A stretch of DNA of 64,000 nt, taken from Actinokineospora globicatena (GTDB taxonomy: Bacteria > Actinomycetota > Actinomycetes > Mycobacteriales > Pseudonocardiaceae). Below the pieces are notes generated by a model, which saw only the letters and a list, made by a program, of their open reading frames with translations, did not search any database and was not told where the DNA came from. How positions within the stretch are numbered: position 1 is the first letter of the stretch; each line of letters starts with the position of its first letter. The position numbers and the translations under genes were made by a program. Shown here piece by piece: positions 8,636 to 16,673 of this stretch. The stretch covers positions 124,001 to 188,000 of the forward strand of contig NZ_JAMTCR010000002.1 in the NCBI RefSeq assembly GCF_024171945.1, in the 5' to 3' direction.

Positions 8636-9161
8636 GCCGACAACCAGGCGGCGCCTGGACCAGCCGCGCCAGCGCGGGCTGCGCTTCGCGATCGACCCCG
8701 ACGCGTTCGGCCGGTTCTCCGAGCGGTTGGCCCGGTTCCTGGGCACCGGGAAGTTCCTGTTCTGGCAGACGGTGCTGGTCCTGGCGTGGATCACGCTGAA
8801 CCTGGTCGCGGTCAGCCTGCGCTGGGACCCGTACCCGTTCATCCTGCTGAACCTGGCGTTCTCCACCCAGGCCGCCTACGCCGCGCCGCTGATCCTGCTG
8901 GCGCAGAACCGGCAGGACGACCGGGACCGGGTGTCGCTCGAGGAGGACCGGGCGCGCGCGGCGCAGACCAAGGCCGACACCGAGTTCCTGGCCAGGGAGC
9001 TGGCGGCGGTGCGGCTGGCCGTCGGCGAGGTCGCCACCCGCGACTACCTGCGCGGCGAACTGGAAAAACTGCGCGGTGACCTCAAGGGCAAGCGGAACAA
9101 ATCCCGCCAGGACCCGAAAGAGCTGCGGGATGACCCGCGCTGGGACGAGGTCAGCCGCTAG
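8628..9161 (+). CDS. DUF1003 membrane protein
   Basis: A 177-residue protein. Two transmembrane helices lie near residues 43-62 (FWQTVLVLAWITLNLVAV) and 68-90 (PFILLNLAFSTQAAYAAPLI). They are followed by the DUF1003 signature LILLAQNRQDDRDR and a charged, probably coiled-coil tail. The GTG start overlaps the end of the MgtE_N gene by 8 bases, so the two are translated together and may form one membrane-associated complex. Its stop codon overlaps that of the convergent MarR gene. The biochemical role of DUF1003 is unknown. Confidence 0.85.
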   Translation: MPEPTTRRRLDQPRQRGLRFAIDPDAFGRFSERLARFLGTGKFLFWQTVLVLAWITLNLVAVSLRWDPYPFILLNLAFSTQAAYAAPLILLAQNRQDDRDRVSLEEDRARAAQTKADTEFLARELAAVRLAVGEVATRDYLRGELEKLRGDLKGKRNKSRQDPKELRDDPRWDEVSR

Positions 9162-9610
9162 TCGATCAACTGCCCGCACAGGTCGCCGAGCTTTCGCAAC
9201 TGCTCGCCGTCCAACCGCGCGACAAAGTGCTCGGCGACACCGGCCAGGTGCGTTCTGGACGCCGTGCGCAAAACGTCGAGGCCCTGCTCGGTGAGCGCCG
9301 CGACCACGCCGCGGCCGTCACCGGCGACCCGTTCCCGCGCGACCATTCCGGCCCGTTCCAGCCGGTCGACCAGGCGCGTCACCCCCGAGCGGGACAGCAG
9401 CACCGCGTCGGCGAGTTCGGCCATTCGCAATTTGCGATCAGGAGCTTCCGCTAGTTGGACCAGGACGTCGTAGCCGCCGAGGGAAAGCCGCTGCTCGGCG
9501 ACCAACTCGGCCTCCAGCACGCGGGTGATGTGCGCGTGCGCCCGGAGAAAGGTGCGCCACGCGTGCAGTTCTTCTCGGGTGGGCCGGGCGGTTCTCTCCG
9601 GCACGGTCAA
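9158..9610 (-). CDS. MarR family transcriptional regulator
   Basis: A 150-residue winged-helix regulator with the MarR layout: an N-terminal dimerisation helix (AWRTFLRAHAHITRVLEAEL), the helix-turn-helix MAELADAVLLSRSGVTRLVDRL, the wing ERAGMVARERVAGDGRGVVAAL, and C-terminal helices. The TTG start has an AGGAGG site 5 bases upstream. It is convergent with the DUF1003 gene and divergent from mrp, 147 bases away. MarR proteins usually respond to phenolic ligands and repress adjacent genes; the target here is not evident. No perfect palindrome was noticed in the divergent gap. Confidence 0.88.
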   Translation of the reverse strand: MTVPERTARPTREELHAWRTFLRAHAHITRVLEAELVAEQRLSLGGYDVLVQLAEAPDRKLRMAELADAVLLSRSGVTRLVDRLERAGMVARERVAGDGRGVVAALTEQGLDVLRTASRTHLAGVAEHFVARLDGEQLRKLGDLCGQLID

Positions 9611-9745
9611 GATTTCCTCCTAGCGCACAAACAGGGTGGTAATGGTACGGAACACCACGGTGGTGGCGCGCGCTGGCCGGTAATCACGGGGTGTCCGCAC
9701 TGTGGTCCTGACCATCCGCGCGCACGGCGGTCCGCTACCCGCCCG

Positions 9746-9757
9746 TAGCATGGTGCG
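9746..9757 (+). promoter_or_regulatory. Leaderless promoter -10 of mrp
   Basis: TAGCAT at 9746-9751 lies six bases upstream of the GTG at 9758, which has no Shine-Dalgarno. This is the same spacing seen at several other genes of the window. Confidence 0.55.
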
Positions 9758-10903
9758 GTGACCACCACCGAGCAGGTTCCCTCTGTCGAGGCCGTCCGCA
9801 CGGCGTTGGCTGGCGTGCAGGACCCGGAGATCCACCGGCCGATCACCGACCTGGGCATGGTCAAGGACATCACCGTGCACGAGGACGGCCGGGTGGACGT
9901 CGGCGTCTACCTCACCGTCGCGGGCTGCCCGATGCGGGACCGGATCACCAAGGACGTCACCGCCGCGGTGTCGGCGCTGCCCGGCGTGCGCGCCGTCGCG
10001 GTCGAACTCGATGTGATGAACGACGAGCAGCGCACCACCCTGCGCAAGTCGCTGCGCGGCGACGCCGAGGAACCGCGCATCCCGTTCGCCGAGCCCGGCT
10101 CGCTGACCCGCGTGTACTGCGTGGCCTCCGGCAAGGGCGGCGTCGGCAAGTCCAGCGTGACGGTCAACCTCGCGGTCGCGATGGCCGCGCGCGGGGTGAA
10201 GGTCGGCATCGTCGACGCCGACATCTACGGCCACTCCATCCCGCGCATGGTCGGCGCGACGGAGAAGCCGACCAAGGTCGAGAAGATGATCCTGCCGCCC
10301 CAGGCCAACGGGGTGAAGGTCATCTCCATCGGCATGTTCACCCCCGGCAACACCCCGGTGGTGTGGCGCGGCCCGATGCTGCACCGCGCGCTGCAGCAGT
10401 TCCTCGCCGACGTGTTCTGGGGCGACCTGGACGTGCTGCTGCTCGACCTGCCGCCGGGCACCGGTGACATCGCGATCTCGGTCGCGCAGCTGATCCCGAA
10501 CGCGGAGATCCTGGTGGTCACCACCCCGCAGCAGGCCGCGGCCGAGGTCGCCGAGCGCGCGGGGGCGATCGCGCTGCAGACCCGCCAGCGGGTGGCGGGC
10601 GTCATCGAGAACATGTCGTGGTTCGAGCTGCCAGACGGCTCCCGCGCCGACATCTTCGGGTCCGGCGGCGGTCAGTCGGTCGCGGACTCGCTGTCCCGGG
10701 CCGTCGGCTCCACCGTCCCGCTGCTCGGCCAGGTCCCGCTGGACACCCGGCTGCGGGAGGGTGGCGACGCGGGCAAGCCGCTGGTCCTGACCCAGCCGGA
10801 CGCCGCCGCCTCGAAGGTGCTCTCAGACATCGCGACCAAGCTCTCGGTCCGCGCCCGCGGCCTGGCGGGCCGGATGCTCTCGGTCTCCCCCGCGGGTCGC
10901 TAG
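9758..10903 (+). CDS. mrp: Mrp/ApbC-type P-loop iron-sulfur carrier ATPase
   Basis: A 381-residue protein. Its N-terminal MIP18/DUF59 domain (VQDPEIHRPITDLGMVKDI) is fused to a deviant-Walker ParA/MinD-type ATPase domain with GKGGVGKSSVTVNLA near residue 128, the DADIYGHS switch, and DLPPGTGD. Such proteins bind and hand on Fe-S clusters. The CxxC pair used for cluster binding in many Mrp proteins is missing: the corresponding segment reads IENMSWFELPDGSRADIFGSG. From memory, mycobacterial Mrp lacks it as well. It is convergent with tatB across a strong hairpin. Confidence 0.92.
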   Translation: MTTTEQVPSVEAVRTALAGVQDPEIHRPITDLGMVKDITVHEDGRVDVGVYLTVAGCPMRDRITKDVTAAVSALPGVRAVAVELDVMNDEQRTTLRKSLRGDAEEPRIPFAEPGSLTRVYCVASGKGGVGKSSVTVNLAVAMAARGVKVGIVDADIYGHSIPRMVGATEKPTKVEKMILPPQANGVKVISIGMFTPGNTPVVWRGPMLHRALQQFLADVFWGDLDVLLLDLPPGTGDIAISVAQLIPNAEILVVTTPQQAAAEVAERAGAIALQTRQRVAGVIENMSWFELPDGSRADIFGSGGGQSVADSLSRAVGSTVPLLGQVPLDTRLREGGDAGKPLVLTQPDAAASKVLSDIATKLSVRARGLAGRMLSVSPAGR

Positions 10904-10917
10904 ACCCTCAAGACGAA

Positions 10918-10951
10918 GAAGTCGGCACCGGTGGTGGTCGGTGCCGACTTC
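10918..10951. terminator. Bidirectional hairpin between mrp and tatB
   Basis: A perfect 13-bp stem (GAAGTCGGCACCG and its complement) with an 8-base loop lies between the convergent stops of mrp and tatB. No U-run follows on the plus side; the minus side has TTCGTCTT. Its position makes it the terminator for both genes. Confidence 0.7.
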
Positions 10952-10960
10952 AGCGGGTGG

Positions 10961-11362
10961 TCAGGTGGCGTCCGGATCGATCGGCGGCCGCTCACCGGGC
11001 GCGCGGGGCGGTTCCGGCTTGGGCGCGGCTGCCGGTGGGACCGGGGGGATCGCCGGTTGGCTGCTGGCGTAGCCGTTGGGCTTGACGCCGTTGGAGTCGT
11101 CGCCGAACAGCTGCTTGGCGACCATCTGCTTCGGGTCGAAGTTGCGAAGCTGCTGCAGGTCCTGCAGCGGTTTGCGCAGGTCGTCGAAGTCAGTGCCGAG
11201 CTCGCCCTTGAGCTGGTCGCGGGCCCCCGTCGCGAACTCGCGCACCTTCCGCATGCTGCGCCCGACCCAGGCCGCCGCGGACGGCAGCCGTTCCGGACCC
11301 AGGATGAACAAACCGGCGATGCCGAGAACGAGGATCTCGGCCCAGCCGATGCTTTCGAACAC
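10961..11362 (-). CDS. tatB: Twin-arginine translocase subunit TatB
   Basis: A 133-residue protein. One N-terminal transmembrane helix ([23 protein letters not shown]) has the conserved FxxGPERLP hinge. An amphipathic helix, a charged helical region, and a proline-rich tail follow. TatB forms part of the TatBC receptor for folded twin-arginine substrates in the cytoplasmic membrane. It lies 43 bases downstream of htrA on the same strand, as in the mycobacterial sigE-rseA-htrA-tatB locus, so it is probably co-transcribed with the envelope-stress genes. Confidence 0.93.
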   Translation of the reverse strand: MFESIGWAEILVLGIAGLFILGPERLPSAAAWVGRSMRKVREFATGARDQLKGELGTDFDDLRKPLQDLQQLRNFDPKQMVAKQLFGDDSNGVKPNGYASSQPAIPPVPPAAAPKPEPPRAPGERPPIDPDAT

Positions 11363-11405
11363 CCTCGCTACCTCCGAACTACGCCTCTACCACCAGGGTA
11401 GCCGG

Positions 11406-12896
11406 TCAATCCGACTGCAGGGTTACCTGAATGGTGAGCTCACGTCCCTGCCTGGCCAACACGACGGGAACTGTCTGACCAGGTTGGTGCTGGCGGACCG
11501 CCACCGTCAACTCCGCGGCGTTGCGGACCTGCCGGTCGCCGACCTTGCGGATGACATCGCCCTCCGCCAGCCCGGCCTTCGCCGCGGCGCCGCCATCGGT
11601 CACGTTGACCACCTGGGCGCCCTCCGCGGTCTCGGCGGACACCGACTTGACGTTGGCCCCCAGGTCGGCGTGCTTGACCACGCCGTCGCGGATGATGGCC
11701 TCGGCGATGCGCTTGGCGTCGTTGGACGGGATGGCGAACCCGAGGCCGACGCTGCCGGTGTTGCCCGCGCTGCTGCGGATCGCGGAGTTGATGCCGACCA
11801 GCGCGCCGGTCGAGTCGACCAGCGGGCCGCCGGAGTTGCCCTGGTTCACCGCCGCGTCGGTCTGGATGGCGTCGTAGGTGATCGGGGACTCGCCGTTGTC
11901 GCCACCGGCCACGACCGGCCGGTGCAGGGCGCTGACGATGCCCTCGGTGACGGTGTCGGTGAGCCCGAGCGGGGACCCGACGGCGAGCACGGTGTCGCCG
12001 ACTTGGAGCTTGTCGGAGTCGCCGAACTGCAGCACGGTCGGGTTGGTGACCTTCACCTTGATCACGGCGAGGTCGGTCTTGGGGTCGGTGCCCACGAGCT
12101 GGGCCTCGGTCCTGGTCCCGTCGGTGAACACCGCGGAGATCTTGGCGGACTGGTCCGCGCGGCCCTCCAGGGTCACCACGTGCCAGTTGGTGACGATGTA
12201 GCCGGAGCCGTCGATCATCACGCCCGAGCCGGTGCCGCCGCCCTGGGCGATCTTGACCTCGATCGACACGACGGCCGGGCGCACCCTGGTGGCGATGTCG
12301 GCGACCGAGCCCGCCGGGCGCTCCTTGCTCGCCTCGGCCTGGGCGAGGGTGACGTCGCTGGTGAGCGCGTCGCCGCCACGGGCGACCAGCCAGCCAACCA
12401 GCCCACCCGCCGCGCCGACCAGCACCGCGACCAGGCCCAGGATCCCCAGCGCCAGCGGCTTGACCCGCCTGCCGAACAGCACGTCGGACAGGCTGAGCAG
12501 CGGACCGGACTTGGTCTCGGCGTCGTCCTGCTCGTCCTCGTCCTTGGCCAGCGCGGGCGGCCCGATGATGGCCCCGGCGGCCGGATCGCGCCACGGGTCG
12601 GACTCCGCCGACCACAACGGCTCATCCCCAGCGGCATCGTTGCGCTCGCCCGGCGGCCGTTGCAGCACCGCGGTCTCCCCCGCGGGCCGCCCGAACGCAC
12701 TGACCAACGCCTCCGGCGTCGGGGGCGCCACGGCGACCTCACCCAGCGCGGGCCGCGCGGACGCACTCGGCGAGAACGCCCCGGCCACCCCGGAGGGCCG
12801 CCCGAACACCGCAGCCGCCCCCGGGTCGACCGCGGGCCGCTCCAACGGCCGAGGCGCGAGCCGCTGCTCACCGGTCGAGTCAGAGTTCTGGTTCAT
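11406..12896 (-). CDS. htrA: HtrA/DegP-type membrane-anchored serine protease with PDZ domain
   Basis: A 498-residue protease counted from the ATG at 12896. A cytosolic proline/alanine-rich N-terminus (about 150 aa) precedes one transmembrane helix (LALGILGLVAVLVGAAGG). The trypsin-like domain has the triad His in VTNWHVV, Asp in KTDLAVIKV and Ser in GNSGGPLV. A C-terminal PDZ domain follows (DLGANVKSV to IQVTLQSD). It degrades or refolds damaged extracytoplasmic proteins. The frame stays open upstream, but those residues look non-coding and a hairpin lies there. It is the third member of the sigE-rseA-htrA-tatB group. Confidence 0.92.
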   Translation of the reverse strand: MNQNSDSTGEQRLAPRPLERPAVDPGAAAVFGRPSGVAGAFSPSASARPALGEVAVAPPTPEALVSAFGRPAGETAVLQRPPGERNDAAGDEPLWSAESDPWRDPAAGAIIGPPALAKDEDEQDDAETKSGPLLSLSDVLFGRRVKPLALGILGLVAVLVGAAGGLVGWLVARGGDALTSDVTLAQAEASKERPAGSVADIATRVRPAVVSIEVKIAQGGGTGSGVMIDGSGYIVTNWHVVTLEGRADQSAKISAVFTDGTRTEAQLVGTDPKTDLAVIKVKVTNPTVLQFGDSDKLQVGDTVLAVGSPLGLTDTVTEGIVSALHRPVVAGGDNGESPITYDAIQTDAAVNQGNSGGPLVDSTGALVGINSAIRSSAGNTGSVGLGFAIPSNDAKRIAEAIIRDGVVKHADLGANVKSVSAETAEGAQVVNVTDGGAAAKAGLAEGDVIRKVGDRQVRNAAELTVAVRQHQPGQTVPVVLARQGRELTIQVTLQSD

Positions 12897-13079
12897 CACC
12901 GTCCACAGTGCCAAACCACTGGTGAAGTAGGCGTGCGGACCCCCCATCGAGCGACCCCGACCACCCGCGCCTGCCTCGCCGACCAGGCCCACCGCTGCCA
13001 CAGCCGACCTGCCCACCGAAAGGAGCGGCGCCGCGCTGGCGGGTTGATCCACAGCGTGGCCGAAGGACGGGCGACAGCA

Positions 13080-13112
13080 TGAAGGCCACCGCCGTCGTGG
13101 CAGTGGCCTTCA
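13080..13112 (-). terminator. Hairpin between rseA and htrA
   Basis: TGAAGGCCAC and its exact complement form a 10-bp stem with a 13-base loop, 27 bases past the rseA stop and upstream of htrA. It probably terminates or attenuates the sigE-rseA message before htrA. No T-run is present. Confidence 0.5.
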
Positions 13113-13138
13113 CGTGTGGAGAAGGGTCTGTGGGGGGC

Positions 13139-13744
13139 CTAGCGGGCGGCGACCATGCCGAAGCTCGGGGAGAGCGAGGGCAGGGTGCCTTGGCCGACGA
13201 AACCGACCGGTTGGGCGTCGCCGCCCTGGGGGCGGGCCGGGTGGGGCTCGGCTGCTGTGGTGGGGCCGCCGGTGTTGACCAGGGCCAAGGCGCCGAGGAC
13301 CAGGCCGGAGACGACAACACCAGCACCCTGGGCGGCGCGGCGGTTGCGCTTGCCGAGGACGACGCCCTCGCCGAGCTTGGGGCCGGAGCCGAGGGGGGCG
13401 CTGGCGCCGAAGGCGGCCGCAGCGCGGTCGGGGCGTTGGATGGCGACGAGCTGGCCGTCCGCGGTGACCGCGAGGCCGTCCGGGGTGGCGGGCAGCTCGG
13501 TCTCCAGCGGGATGGCGCGCAGCGCGGCGAGCAGACCGGCGGACATCGTCGGCGTGGTCGCGGCGCGCACCTCGGCGCTGGCCTGGCGCTGGGTGGTGAT
13601 CTCCGCCGCGCACCAGGCGCAGCTCGCCAGGTGGGACGTCACCCGGTCGTGGGCGGACCGGGTGAGCTCACCGTCGACGAAGGCGACCACGGCGTCGGGG
13701 AGCAGGTGCTGCTCGCCCAGTCCCAGGGCGCGTTCGAGCGTCAT
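13139..13744 (-). CDS. rseA: Anti-sigma-E factor (ZAS type), RseA-like
   Basis: A 201-residue protein. Its N-terminus has the zinc-binding anti-sigma motif HLASCAWCAAE (His-x3-Cys-x2-Cys) after the helix LPDAVVAFVDGELTRSAHDRV. A long linker follows, then a weakly hydrophobic stretch (GAGVVVSGLVLGALALV) that may be a membrane anchor. It would hold SigE inactive until envelope or redox stress. The start has a GGAGG site and lies 19 bases after the sigE stop. Position and motif match Rv1222 of M. tuberculosis. The C-terminal third is not recognisable. Confidence 0.88.
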   Translation of the reverse strand: MTLERALGLGEQHLLPDAVVAFVDGELTRSAHDRVTSHLASCAWCAAEITTQRQASAEVRAATTPTMSAGLLAALRAIPLETELPATPDGLAVTADGQLVAIQRPDRAAAAFGASAPLGSGPKLGEGVVLGKRNRRAAQGAGVVVSGLVLGALALVNTGGPTTAAEPHPARPQGGDAQPVGFVGQGTLPSLSPSFGMVAAR

Positions 13745-13763
13745 GAGAGGTCCTCCACACGGG

Positions 13764-14384
13764 TCATGCCGATGCCTCCCGGGCCAGCGCCCGGCGGCGC
13801 TCCAAAGCCACCCGCAGTGCCTGGCGGCCGCGGTGGATCCTGCTGCGCACAGTACCGAGCTTCACCCCGAGGGTGGCGCCGATCTCCTCGTAGGAGAGGC
13901 CCTCCACGTCGCAGAGCACCACGGCGGCGCGGAACTCGGGCGGCAGCTCGTCCAGGGCGGCCTGCAGGTCCGGGTCCAGGTGGGTCTCGTCGTAGACCTC
14001 TTCCGGGCTCGGCTCGTCGCCCTCGATGCGGTCGGTGTCCTCGGGCAGGCCCTCCATGCGCAGCCGGGAGCGGCGCCGGACCATGTCGAGGAACAGGTTG
14101 GTGGTGATCCGGTGCAGCCAGCCCTCGAACGTGCCCGGCTTGTAGGACGCCAGCGAGCGGAACACCCGGATGAAGGTCTCCTGGGTGAGGTCCTCGGCGT
14201 CGTGGGCGTTGCCCGCGAGCCGGTAGGCCAGTCGGTACACCCGGTCGCCGTGCTCGCGCACGACCTCGTCCCAGCTGGGCACGGTCCACTCGGCCGCGCT
14301 GATCTCCGCGACCTCGACCGGCTTGACCTCGACGGCGCTCACCGTCGGGCTCTGCGTCGTAGGGATGCGCACCTCCTGAAGCAT
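13764..14384 (-). CDS. sigE: ECF RNA polymerase sigma factor SigE
   Basis: A 206-residue ECF sigma factor. Region 2 is [20 protein letters not shown] with TFIRVFRSL and [20 protein letters not shown]. Region 4 is [20 protein letters not shown] with the helix-turn-helix [20 protein letters not shown]. The frame is open upstream to a TTG at 14522. That stretch consists of an 18-bp tandem repeat plus a good ECF promoter, so I place the start at the ATG at 14384; a GTG at 14372 is also possible. It directs envelope and oxidative stress genes and is paired with rseA downstream. Confidence 0.9.
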   Translation of the reverse strand: MLQEVRIPTTQSPTVSAVEVKPVEVAEISAAEWTVPSWDEVVREHGDRVYRLAYRLAGNAHDAEDLTQETFIRVFRSLASYKPGTFEGWLHRITTNLFLDMVRRRSRLRMEGLPEDTDRIEGDEPSPEEVYDETHLDPDLQAALDELPPEFRAAVVLCDVEGLSYEEIGATLGVKLGTVRSRIHRGRQALRVALERRRALAREASA

Positions 14385-14405
14385 GTCCTGCCCACCACCC
14401 TGTCC

Positions 14406-14431
14406 AACGACGGATCCGCTCGCTGTGTTCC
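14406..14431 (-). promoter_or_regulatory. ECF-type promoter of sigE (probable autoregulation)
   Basis: On the minus strand GGAAC (14427-14431) and CGTT (14406-14409) are separated by 17 bases, the pattern of SigE/SigH-class ECF promoters. The predicted start of transcription lies about 15 bases before the ATG at 14384, giving a short leader. Confidence 0.6.
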
Positions 14432-14442
14432 CCGTGACCGCT

Positions 14443-14496
14443 CCCACCGCGTTCCCCGCTCCCACCGCGTTCCCGGCTCTCACAGCGTTCCCCGCT
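14443..14496. repeat. Three tandem 18-bp repeats upstream of sigE
   Basis: Three consecutive 18-bp units differ at only a few positions. Read on the minus strand, each contains GGGAACGC, so each carries a copy of the ECF -35-like GGAAC. They lie just upstream of the predicted sigE promoter and may be extra sigma or regulator contacts, or simple slippage products. Confidence 0.7.
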
Positions 14497-14646
14497 CTCC
14501 ACGTCCCCTTGCTTACCGACAACGATGCGCCCCGCCCATGTGGCGAGCCTCAGAGCGGCCTGAGACGAGGCTGAGAAAACGTCGGCGGGTGACCTTCCGG
14601 TCAGGTTCACCCGTTTTGGCCACGAGCGCCGCTAATCTGCGTTCCC

Positions 14647-15297
14647 GTGGGACCGGAACAGCCCGCCGTGCGCTCGGTGGAGCTCAGCGAGTACGTCGAG
14701 GGGTACCTCGCCGAGGACGAGACGCTCGTCGCGGCGCGCTCCCTGGGCGCCCAACTCGGCTGCACCCCGGTCGGTGTGACCACCGGGGCCGCGCTCCGGT
14801 TCCTGGCCGCGGCGCTGCGCGCGAAGGCCGTGGTGGAGATCGGCACCGGGGTCGGGGTCAGCGGCCTGCACCTGCTGCGCGGCATGGCCCCCGACGGCGT
14901 GCTGACCTCCATCGACGTCGAGCCCGAGGTGCAGGCGGTCGCCAAGCGCACGTTCCGCCAGGCCGGGATCGCGCCTGGTCGGACCCGGCTGATCATGGGC
15001 AGGGCGTTGGACGTGCTGCCCAGGCTCAGCGACGGCGGGTACGACCTGCTGTTCGTCGACGCCACGAGCACCGAGTACCCCGCCTACCACGAGCACGGGG
15101 TGCGACTGCTGCGCCCTGGCGGGGTGCTGGCCTTCGCCAGTGTCCTCTACCAGGGCAACATCGCCAACCCGGCGCGGCGCGACGCCGAGACGCTGGCGCT
15201 GCGCGAGGTGGTCCGGGCGGTGCGCGACGACGACCGCCTGGTCCCGTTGCTGCTCCCCCTCGGCGACGGGCTGCTGCTCGCCGCCAAGATCACCTAG
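14647..15297 (+). CDS. SAM-dependent O-methyltransferase (class I, COMT-like)
   Basis: A 216-residue methyltransferase. The SAM-binding motif is [18 protein letters not shown] near residue 62, followed by [25 protein letters not shown] (metal and substrate loop) and LRPGGVLAF. The layout is that of small bacterial catechol-type O-methyltransferases. It is divergent from sigE, the same arrangement as Rv1220c/Rv1221 in M. tuberculosis. The GTG start lies eight bases after TAATCT (14633-14638), so the mRNA is probably leaderless. Its stop overlaps the glgC stop. The substrate is unknown. Confidence 0.88.
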   Translation: MGPEQPAVRSVELSEYVEGYLAEDETLVAARSLGAQLGCTPVGVTTGAALRFLAAALRAKAVVEIGTGVGVSGLHLLRGMAPDGVLTSIDVEPEVQAVAKRTFRQAGIAPGRTRLIMGRALDVLPRLSDGGYDLLFVDATSTEYPAYHEHGVRLLRPGGVLAFASVLYQGNIANPARRDAETLALREVVRAVRDDDRLVPLLLPLGDGLLLAAKIT

Positions 15298-16511
15298 TCC
15301 GCGCGGGCACCCTTGCCGAGCACGACCACCCCGCTGGCGCTGACCGTGTACCGCTCGCGGTCCGACTCCAGGTCGACGCCCAGCCGCACCCCGTCAGCGA
15401 CCACGACGTTCTTGTCCAGGATCGCCTTCCGCACGACGGCACCCTTACCGACGCGCGCGCCGGGCAAGAGCACGCTGCCCTCCACTACGGCACCGTCCTC
15501 GATGACCACATCGGCGCTGATGACCGAGTTGGTGACGGTAGCGCCAGAGATGACAGACCCCGGTCCCACGATCGACTCGGTAGCCGTACCGGAGTTCACG
15601 AACTTCGCCGGTGGCAGCGGCGGGGTGGCCGTACGGATCGGCCACTGGCGGTTGTAGAGGTTGAAGACAGGGTGCACGGACACGAGGTCCATGTGGGCGT
15701 CGTAGAACGCGTCAAGCGTCCCCACGTCCCGCCAGTAGCCCTTGTCCCGCTCGGTCTCCCCCGGCACGACGTTGTCGGCGAAGTCGTAGACGTACGCGTC
15801 GCCCTGGTCGACCAGCATCGGGATGATGTCGCCGCCCATGTCGTGCATGGAGTCGCGGTCGGCCGCGTCCGCGCGTAGGGCCTCGACCAGCGCTGACGTC
15901 GAGAACAGGTAGTTGCCCATAGAGGCGAAGGTGACGTCGGGGTCGTCCGGGACCGACGGCGGGTCGTCAGGCTTCTCCAGGAAGCTGGTGATCTTGCGGT
16001 TAGCGTCGGAGTCGATGCAGCCGAACGCCCTGGCCTCTAGGCGCGGAACCCGGATGCCAGCGACGGTGACCCCAGCTCCCGAGTCGACGTGCTGTTCCAG
16101 CATCTGACCCGGGTCCATGCGGTAGACGTGGTCGGCACCGAAGACCGCGATGTGGTCCGGCTGCTCGTCGTTGACCAGGTTGAGGCTCTGGAAGATCGCG
16201 TCGGCCGAGCCGGTGTACCAGCGCGGACCCAGCCGTTGCTGTGCCGGGACCGGGGTCACGTACTGGCCGAGCACGTTCGACAGGCGCCAGGTCGTGGAGA
16301 TGTGCCTGTCCAGGGAGTGGGATTTGTACTGCGTCAGCACGCACAGCTGGTGGAAACCGGCATTCACCAGGTTCGACAGCACGAAGTCGACCAGGCGGTA
16401 GTTCCCCGCGAACGGAACGGCTGGTTTGGCCCGGTCCGCCGTGAGGGGCCACAGGCGTTTGCCCTCGCCACCAGCCAACACGATCCCGAGTACGCGCGGC
16501 TTGCCCTTCAC
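15294..16511 (-). CDS. glgC: Glucose-1-phosphate adenylyltransferase
   Basis: A 405-residue nucleotidyltransferase with the pyrophosphorylase signature [20 protein letters not shown] near the N-terminus, [20 protein letters not shown], and a C-terminal left-handed beta-helix of hexapeptide repeats. It makes ADP-glucose from glucose-1-phosphate and ATP, which feeds the adjacent divergent GlgM. The GTG start lies six bases after TAGATT (16518-16523 on the minus strand), so translation is probably leaderless. It is convergent with the O-methyltransferase; the stop codons overlap. Confidence 0.95.
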   Translation of the reverse strand: MKGKPRVLGIVLAGGEGKRLWPLTADRAKPAVPFAGNYRLVDFVLSNLVNAGFHQLCVLTQYKSHSLDRHISTTWRLSNVLGQYVTPVPAQQRLGPRWYTGSADAIFQSLNLVNDEQPDHIAVFGADHVYRMDPGQMLEQHVDSGAGVTVAGIRVPRLEARAFGCIDSDANRKITSFLEKPDDPPSVPDDPDVTFASMGNYLFSTSALVEALRADAADRDSMHDMGGDIIPMLVDQGDAYVYDFADNVVPGETERDKGYWRDVGTLDAFYDAHMDLVSVHPVFNLYNRQWPIRTATPPLPPAKFVNSGTATESIVGPGSVISGATVTNSVISADVVIEDGAVVEGSVLLPGARVGKGAVVRKAILDKNVVVADGVRLGVDLESDRERYTVSASGVVVLGKGARAD

Positions 16512-16517
16512 ACGATG

Positions 16518-16523
16518 AATCTA
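16518..16523 (-). promoter_or_regulatory. Leaderless promoter -10 of glgC
   Basis: TAGATT on the minus strand is separated from the glgC GTG by six bases. No ribosome site is present. Confidence 0.55.
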
Positions 16524-16660
16524 ACCGTCAGCGTGGTTGTCCTGCCATACGCGCTACTCCGTGTGGGCGCCCGTTGACCCTGCATTGCCCGTGTGTTCAC
16601 CCGTGCGCCGCCGGGTCGTCCCGCCCCCCGCCGCCCACGTGCCGCCCGCTGGGCTGCGGC

Positions 16661-16666
16661 TACGGT
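16661..16666 (+). promoter_or_regulatory. Leaderless promoter -10 of glgM
   Basis: TACGGT lies seven bases before the GTG at 16674. It supports that GTG over the upstream open frame as the start. Confidence 0.5.
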
Positions 16667-16673
16667 GACAGGT

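Noticed and set aside
14385-14522. N-terminal extension of SigE from a TTG at 14522
   Set aside because: It consists of 18-bp repeats and an ECF promoter, not of conserved sigma-factor sequence.
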